Shown here piece by piece: positions 59,597 to 64,000 of a DNA stretch of 64,000 nucleotides. Each line of letters opens with the position of its first letter. The first letter of the stretch is position 1. A program made the position numbers and the translations under genes. Source of the DNA: JBNJGB01 sp051747385 (GTDB lineage Bacteria; Myxococcota_A; UBA9042; PHBI01; JACKFB01); NCBI GenBank assembly GCA_051747385.1, contig JBNJGB010000008.1:62001-126000 (forward strand), read 5' to 3'. Below the pieces are notes generated by a model. The model was not told the origin of the DNA. It made no database searches and was given only the letters and a program-made list of their open reading frames with translations.

Positions 59597-60597
59597 CCGA
59601 GCTCGTGCTCTCCGGCTCCGTGACCGCGCGGGCCGGCGTGAACATCGCCCTCGTGAAGTACTGGGGCAAGGCCCCCGCGCGGAGCCCCCTGGACGCCAAC
59701 CTGCCGGCCGTGCCCTCCCTGTCCCTGACCCTCGACGAGCTGGGGACGGAGACCACGGCGCGGTTCGACCCGTCCCTGGACGACGACGTCGTGGTGCTCG
59801 ACGGCAGCCCGCTGGCCGAGGGGGCCATGGGGCGGGCGGGCCCGGTCCTGGACCGCGTCCGCGAGCTTGCGGACGTGGCCTCGCCCTTCCGGGTGGAGAG
59901 CACCAACCACGTCCCCACCGCGGCCGGGCTGGCGTCGTCGGCCTCGGGCATGGCGGCCCTGGCGGCGGCCACAGCCCGGTGCGCCGGGCTCGATCTGGCG
60001 CCGGCGGAGCTGAGCGCCGTGGCGCGGCTGGGCTCGGGGAGCGCCTCACGGAGCGTCTTCGGCGGCTGGGCGGCCTGGGACGGCCCCGGGGCGCGCCCGG
60101 TCGCGCCCCGCGCCCACTGGGACGTCGCCCTCGTCGTCGCGGTCGTGGACGCGGGCCCGAAGCCCGTCGGATCGCGCGCCGCCATGGAGCGCACGCGGGA
60201 GACCTCTCCGTACTACGCGCCCTGGGTCACCCAGGCGCGGGCGCTGTTCGACGAGGGCGTGGACGCCGTGGAGCGCCGCGACCTGGAGGCCCTGATCGAG
60301 ATCATGGAGGTCTCCACCATGCGGATGCACGCCTCCGCCTTCGCCGCCCGTCCGCCGGTGCGGTACTGGAAGCCGTCGTCCCTGGCCGTGGTGGAGGCCG
60401 TGGAGACCCTGCGCGGCGAGGGCGTGCTCTGCGGGTGGACGATGGACGCCGGGCCCAACGTGAAGGTGCTCACCGCCGGGGAGGACGCCGATCGGGTCGC
60501 GGAGGCCCTGCGCGTCGTCACCGGCGTGCGCGACGTGCTGACGTGCCGGCCCGGAGACGGCGTCCGGGTCCGCGTGAACCCGGGGGAGGGCGCGTGA
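59593..60597 (+). CDS. mvaD: Diphosphomevalonate decarboxylase
   Basis: 334 residues. Signature NIALVKYWGKAPARSPLDAN (about 17-36) with PAVPSLSLTLDE; STNHVPTAAGLASSASGMAA (about 99-118), the phosphate loop of this family; ARLGSGSASRSVFGGWAAW; and CGWTMDAGPNVKVL containing the conserved Asp. Makes isopentenyl diphosphate with ATP and loss of CO2. GTG at 59593 overlaps the mvk stop; the mvaK2 start overlaps its own stop. Confidence 0.94.
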   Translation: MTELVLSGSVTARAGVNIALVKYWGKAPARSPLDANLPAVPSLSLTLDELGTETTARFDPSLDDDVVVLDGSPLAEGAMGRAGPVLDRVRELADVASPFRVESTNHVPTAAGLASSASGMAALAAATARCAGLDLAPAELSAVARLGSGSASRSVFGGWAAWDGPGARPVAPRAHWDVALVVAVVDAGPKPVGSRAAMERTRETSPYYAPWVTQARALFDEGVDAVERRDLEALIEIMEVSTMRMHASAFAARPPVRYWKPSSLAVVEAVETLRGEGVLCGWTMDAGPNVKVLTAGEDADRVAEALRVVTGVRDVLTCRPGDGVRVRVNPGEGA

Positions 60598-61565
60598 GGG
60601 AGAGCGTCGCCAGCGCGCCCGGCAAGCTGATGCTGGCCGGCGAGTACGCGGTCGCCGCGGGGCGCGGTCCGGCGCTGGCCGTCGCCGTGGACCGGCGCGT
60701 GATCGTGACCCTCGAGGACGACGGCCGACCGGGCTGGCGGGTGACGTCCCGCGAGGTGGGCCTCGGCGAGGCGTCTCCCGAGGAGGTGCCCGTCGTCGCG
60801 GCCGCCATCGCCCGGGCCGGCGCGGAGGGGCAGGGCGGGCACCTGCGGATCGAGAGCGACCTGGGGAGCGGCCCGGACAAGCCCGGGTTCGGCGCGTCGG
60901 CCGCCATCACCGTCGCGACGCTCGGAGCCCTGTACGCCCGCGACGGACGCGGCGCACCGACGCTGGCGGACGTCGTGGCGGCCCACCGCGAGGCCCAGGG
61001 CGGGCTCGGCAGCGGCTACGACGTGGCGACGGCGCTGCTGGGCGGCGTGTGCGTCCACCACCCGGCCGGGGACGGGCACGCAGAGCGGGTCCCCTGGCCG
61101 GCCGAGCTGCACGGGGCCGTGCTCTTCACCGGCCGGGGCTCCAGCACGCCCGATCGGCTCCGGAGGCTCGGCCGGGCCCGTGAGCTGGACGGCCCCGCCG
61201 TGGACGCGGCGCTCCGGGCGTGCGGCGACGCCGCCGTCGACGTGGTGTCCGCGTGGCGCGTCGGCCGCGTGGACGGGATCCTGGCCGCCGTGCGGGATGC
61301 GCAGGAGGCCCTCGCGGCCCTGGACGACCTGGCGGACGTGGGCGTGGACGAGGGTGGCCACGGGCCGCTGCGACGCGCCGTCGAGGGAGCGGGCGCCGTC
61401 GCGCGCACCTCGGGCGCGGGCGGGGGAGACTGCCTGTGGGCCCTGGCTGCCGATCGGCGTACCCTGGGCGCGGCGGTGGCGGCCGCTGAGCGGGAGGGGT
61501 TCCGGCGGATCGACGTGCGCTGGCCCGAGGACGGCCTGCGCGTGCGGACGGGCGGTGAGGCGTGA
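60594..61565 (+). CDS. mvaK2: Phosphomevalonate kinase
   Basis: 323 residues. VASAPGKLMLAGEYAVAAGR opens the GHMP fold; SDLGSGPDKPGFGASAAITV carries the ATP loop; GGLGSGYDVATALLGGVCVH and SGAGGGDCLWALA complete it. Converts mevalonate phosphate to the diphosphate. The order mvk-mvaD-mvaK2 places the decarboxylase in the middle, as in several bacterial operons. GTG at 60594 overlaps the mvaD stop, and the next gene overlaps its stop. Confidence 0.9.
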   Translation: MRESVASAPGKLMLAGEYAVAAGRGPALAVAVDRRVIVTLEDDGRPGWRVTSREVGLGEASPEEVPVVAAAIARAGAEGQGGHLRIESDLGSGPDKPGFGASAAITVATLGALYARDGRGAPTLADVVAAHREAQGGLGSGYDVATALLGGVCVHHPAGDGHAERVPWPAELHGAVLFTGRGSSTPDRLRRLGRARELDGPAVDAALRACGDAAVDVVSAWRVGRVDGILAAVRDAQEALAALDDLADVGVDEGGHGPLRRAVEGAGAVARTSGAGGGDCLWALAADRRTLGAAVAAAEREGFRRIDVRWPEDGLRVRTGGEA

Positions 61566-62554
61566 CCCTGGACTTCGACGAGGCCTGGAGGAGATTCGGC
61601 GGCGACCTGGAGCAGCGCCTCCGCGACGCCGTGATGGCGGTGGACGACGGCCCGGGGGCGACCCTCCTGAGCGAGATGGCCGCCTACCACCTGGCCACCG
61701 GCGGCAAGCGCCTGCGGGCGCTGCTACCTCCCTGGATCGCCGAGAACCTCGGCGGACTCGGGCGGGAGAGCCTGGACCTGGGCGTCGGCCTGGAGCTGAT
61801 CCACAACGCCACGCTCGTCCACGACGACGTGCAGGACCGGGACGTGCGGCGGCGGGGGCAGCCGACCGTCTGGCACCGCTGGGGAGAGGCCCAGGCCATC
61901 AACCTGGGCGACGCCCTGTACTTCCGCGGGATGACCGTCATCGGGGCGACCCGGGCGGCGCGCGACCTCGTGGAGCCCCTGGGCCGGGCGATGATCCGGC
62001 TCATCGCGGGGCAGGCCATGGAGTTCCAGCTCCAGGACGACCGGGCCGTGGCCCGCGCCGTGCCCCCGACCCCCGAGGCCTGGGAGCAGATGGCCCGGGG
62101 CAAGACGGGCGCCCTGTTCGGGGCGTGCTTTCGCGCCGGGGTGGTCGGGGGCGGCGGCGGTCGCGACCAGGCGGACGCGGCCGCACGCCGGGGCGAGGCC
62201 CTCGGGCTCCTCTTCCAGGCGCAGGACGACTACCTGGACCTGGTGGGCGAGAAGGGCCGCGGGCGACCCGGGAGCGATCTGGCGGAGGGCAAGCTCTCCT
62301 TTCCCGTGGTGCGGGCCCTGGCCGCCGGCGGGGCGGCCGCGGAGCGGCTCCGGGACATCGTCGGGGCGCCGCGCGAGCAGACGACCGGCGCCATGGTGGA
62401 CGAGGGACTGGACCTGCTCTCGTCCACGGGCGCTCTGGAGGCCACCGCCGCGTGGCTCCGGGACGCCCGGGACAGGCTCGAGTCCGATCCGCTGGACGCG
62501 CTGACGCCGGGCCTGGTGGGGCGTTTCCTGGCCCCGGTGGTCCACGCCCTCTGA
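61562..62554 (+). CDS. Polyprenyl (geranylgeranyl/farnesyl) diphosphate synthase
   Basis: 330 residues. The first Asp-rich motif is LVHDDVQDRDVRRRGQPTVW (DDxxD at about residue 87) and the second LLFQAQDDYLDLVG (DDxxD near 223), both needed for Mg-diphosphate binding. GGKRLRALLPPW near the N terminus binds the IPP substrate. The LIHNATLVHDD context and length resemble IdsA-type GGPP/FPP synthases of actinobacteria; chain length cannot be fixed from sequence alone. GTG at 61562 is coupled to mvaK2. It uses the IPP made by the operon; an IPP isomerase is not present here. Confidence 0.92.
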   Translation: MTLDFDEAWRRFGGDLEQRLRDAVMAVDDGPGATLLSEMAAYHLATGGKRLRALLPPWIAENLGGLGRESLDLGVGLELIHNATLVHDDVQDRDVRRRGQPTVWHRWGEAQAINLGDALYFRGMTVIGATRAARDLVEPLGRAMIRLIAGQAMEFQLQDDRAVARAVPPTPEAWEQMARGKTGALFGACFRAGVVGGGGGRDQADAAARRGEALGLLFQAQDDYLDLVGEKGRGRPGSDLAEGKLSFPVVRALAAGGAAAERLRDIVGAPREQTTGAMVDEGLDLLSSTGALEATAAWLRDARDRLESDPLDALTPGLVGRFLAPVVHAL

Positions 62555-62598
62555 TCCGGCGTGCGGGACCCGCGGAACGGCCGGGCGCGAATCCCCAC

Positions 62599-62749
62599 CA
62601 GGGCAATCGCAAAGTCGGACAAGTGAGGGCCGCGCGGCGACACGACGCCCGGCGCCGGAATCCACCCGCTCGGAAACGACGGATTCTCCGCGTCCGAGAG
62701 CAGGCAAGGGCAAGGGCAAGGGAGGGCGGTCGACTTTGCGACCGCCCTG
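62599..62749. mobile_element. MITE-like element, copy B (151 bp), first of three in tandem
   Basis: Left end CAGGGCAATCGCAAAGTCG matches the inverted right end CAGGGCGGTCGCAAAGTCG at 17 of 19 positions. Three GCAAGG units. The 3' end holds a 9-bp hairpin: GGGCGGTCG pairs with CGACCGCCC around an ACTTTG loop. Preceded by GAATCCCCAC (62589-62598). Confidence 0.9.
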
Positions 62750-62759
62750 GGACCGGGTC

Positions 62760-62922
62760 CAGGGCAAGCGCGAAGTCGGACAAGCGTGGGCCGCGCGGCG
62801 GCACGACGCCCGGCGCCGGAATCCACCCGCTCGGAAACGATGGACTCTGCGCGTCCGAGAGCAGGCAAGGGCAAGGGCAAGGGCAAGGGCAAGGGAGGGC
62901 GGTCGACTTTGCGACCGCCCTG
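62760..62922. mobile_element. MITE-like element, copy C (163 bp)
   Basis: Same architecture as copy B, with five GCAAGG units and left end CAGGGCAAGCGCGAAGTCG. Flanked exactly on both sides by the 10-mer GGACCGGGTC (62750-62759 and 62923-62932). Confidence 0.9.
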
Positions 62923-62932
62923 GGACCGGGTC

Positions 62933-63095
62933 CAGGGCAAGCGCGAAGTCGGACAAGCGTGGGCCGCGCGGCGGCACGACGCCCGGCGCCGGAATCCACC
63001 CGCTCGGAAACGACGGATTCTGCGCGTCCGAGAGCAGGCAAGGGCAAGGGCAAGGGCAAGGGCAAGGGAGGGCGGTCGACTTTGCGACCGCCCTG
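62933..63095. mobile_element. MITE-like element, copy D (163 bp)
   Basis: Nearly identical to copy C (five GCAAGG units, same termini). Followed by GAATCCCCAC (63096-63105), identical to the 10-mer before copy B, so the whole three-copy array sits inside one 10-bp direct repeat. The 95 bp from there to 63200 holds a Gly-rich leader and ribosome-binding site for the sensor gene. Confidence 0.9.
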
Positions 63096-63200
63096 GAATC
63101 CCCACACCCAGCGGGTGCACGATCGGGACAAGCCCGGTATCCTCGCCTATGGCGGACGATCGAGGTCGGCTCGTCGTCGTCCCCTCCCGAGGGGGGAACC

Positions 63201-64000
63201 ATGGCGCATCGCGCAGAGGAGGCCCGCGGGCGAAGTCGGGCGCAGCGCGGATCCATCCGCAGGCGCCTCGTGATGTTCGTCGGAGGGCTCGTCGCGCTGA
63301 CGGCCGCCGGCGGGACGGTGTCATCGTGGTCCCTCGTGCGGCAGGTGCTCCTGGAGAGCGTGGAGCAGCGCCTGTGGTCGGACGCCGTGGGGCGTCTCCA
63401 GGCCGTCCAGGCCTATCTCCAGGGGCAGGAGGAGCGGATCGCTCTCATCGCCAGCCGCACGCGCCTCCGAGAGCTGACGGCCTCCTACGTGGACGGGTTG
63501 GTCGAGGCGGCGCCGTACCGGGAGGAGGCCGGCGTCACCCTGGAGGACGCCCGGGAGAGCGTGGAGGGCCTGGGCGCGGTGTGGGTCGCGGGCCCGCAGG
63601 GGCGGGTCATGGCGTCCACGGACCCGGAGGTGCTCGACGACGACCTTTCGGACACCGCGGCATACCAGGAGGGCCGCGAGGGGCCGTACGTCGAGCTCCC
63701 CGAGCCGGGGCAGTCCGGGAACGAGGGGCGCCTGGCGGCCCCGCTCAAGTCCCACGACGGGCGCCTTCTCGGCGTCGTGATGGCGACGACGGACCACAGC
63801 CGACTCGCCATGGCCCTGTCCACCGTGAAGGGCTCGCACGAGTCCCTGGATGTGAACGTCGGCTCCCGGGAGGGCGGGTTCATCCGGTTCCACTTCCTGG
63901 AGGACAGCGATCGGGCCATCGTCGATGCGTCGGAGGCGCCTGCGATGGACGCGGCCATTCAAGGCGAGAGCGGGTTCCGGACGACCCACGGCCCCGACGG
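63201..64000 (+). CDS. Membrane sensor protein (probable histidine kinase or chemoreceptor), 5' part only
   Basis: 266 codons before the window ends. A short basic N terminus and one membrane segment (LVMFVGGLVALTAAGGTVS, about 25-43) lead into an extracytoplasmic domain: a long helix (LLESVEQRLWSDAVGRLQAV), IALIASRTRLRELTASYVDG, then a PDC/dCache-like core (AVWVAGPQGRVMASTDPEVL; a LKSHDGRLLGVVMATTD strand set). The domain continues past 64000, so the second membrane segment and output domain are unseen. ATG at 63201 after GAGGGGGGAACC. It is the gene immediately downstream of the three-copy element array, which may lie in its promoter region. Confidence 0.75.
   Translation, partial: MAHRAEEARGRSRAQRGSIRRRLVMFVGGLVALTAAGGTVSSWSLVRQVLLESVEQRLWSDAVGRLQAVQAYLQGQEERIALIASRTRLRELTASYVDGLVEAAPYREEAGVTLEDARESVEGLGAVWVAGPQGRVMASTDPEVLDDDLSDTAAYQEGREGPYVELPEPGQSGNEGRLAAPLKSHDGRLLGVVMATTDHSRLAMALSTVKGSHESLDVNVGSREGGFIRFHFLEDSDRAIVDASEAPAMDAAIQGESGFRTTHGPD

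Noticed and set aside
62599..63095. CRISPR array
   Set aside because: Only three units; they are 151-163 bp with 10-bp spacers that are identical to each other. Repeats carry inverted ends and target duplications, and there are no cas genes.

Overview
The window is about 64 kb of very GC-rich DNA (ordinary genes dominated by G/C-ending codons) with the hallmarks of a myxobacterium-like member of the former Deltaproteobacteria (Myxococcota or a neighbour). These are a lipid- or surface-anchored calcium-repeat protein with a MYXO-CTERM-like tail, Myxococcus-type Cys-rich and MopE-like metal-binding repeats, Dictyostelium-type CTDC repeats, a bacterial mevalonate pathway, split PurS/PurQ/PurL, B12-dependent ribonucleotide reductase and ferredoxin-linked 2-oxoacid oxidoreductase. 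I cannot name a species. No rRNA, tRNA, CRISPR array or complete transposase gene was found.

Layout. 1-2163: minus-strand block with the 5' end of gcvP, a CDF-type cation transporter and an RsuA/RluB-like pseudouridine synthase. 2264-5633: START-like protein, a decayed lipoprotein gene, a secreted protein and an HDOD-GGDEF signalling protein. 5640-10683: two large unknown helical-repeat proteins on the minus strand; the second gene is split by a nine-A run that would need a -1 shift (or slippage) to give full length. 10798-13184: esterase and a divergent MATE transporter, separated by a hexanucleotide microsatellite. 13301-17977: purS-purQ-purL-purF. 18240-31407: a surface module, namely a 3130-codon reading frame that fuses an adhesin-like Ca-repeat protein to an OmpA-type outer membrane protein, followed by a thrombospondin-repeat lipoprotein. 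31804-38354: pntA-pntB facing korA-korB, with an array of 100-bp repeats between them. 39073-43750: DJ-1-like protein, fluoride channel, Mrp, and an Rrf2 regulator coupled to a cysteine desulfurase, then a phosphoesterase. 43854-50012: peroxiredoxin, a Cys-rich lipoprotein with a caspase-like but apparently inactive domain, and a divergent lipoprotein / envelope protein / ECF sigma / membrane regulator cluster. 50253-54827: smpB and, divergently, a coupled small ORF plus nrdJ. 54880-58409: unknown protein, aldo/keto reductase, ferrochelatase with a terminal Cys4 motif. 58751-62554: mevalonate kinase, diphosphomevalonate decarboxylase, phosphomevalonate kinase and a polyprenyl synthase, each coupled to the next by GTGA. 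63201-end: a sensor protein running off the window.

The strongest unexplained structure is a family of short mobile elements of about 150-163 bp. Five copies are present (three in tandem at 62599-63095, one at 58484-58633, one interrupted copy at 38582-38983). Each has about 19-bp terminal inverted repeats, an internal GCAAGG repeat varying from 3 to 5 units and a 3' hairpin. Each insertion is flanked by 10-bp direct repeats. The copy at 38582 is itself interrupted by a different 240-bp element with its own terminal inverted repeats and a 5-bp target duplication.

Functionally the core genes are housekeeping (one-carbon metabolism, purines, isoprenoids, haem, dNTPs, Fe-S, NADPH and ferredoxin redox balance). 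The accessory interest lies in the envelope proteins, the two unknown helical-repeat proteins and the repeats. All product calls come from reading motifs by eye; no database search was possible.
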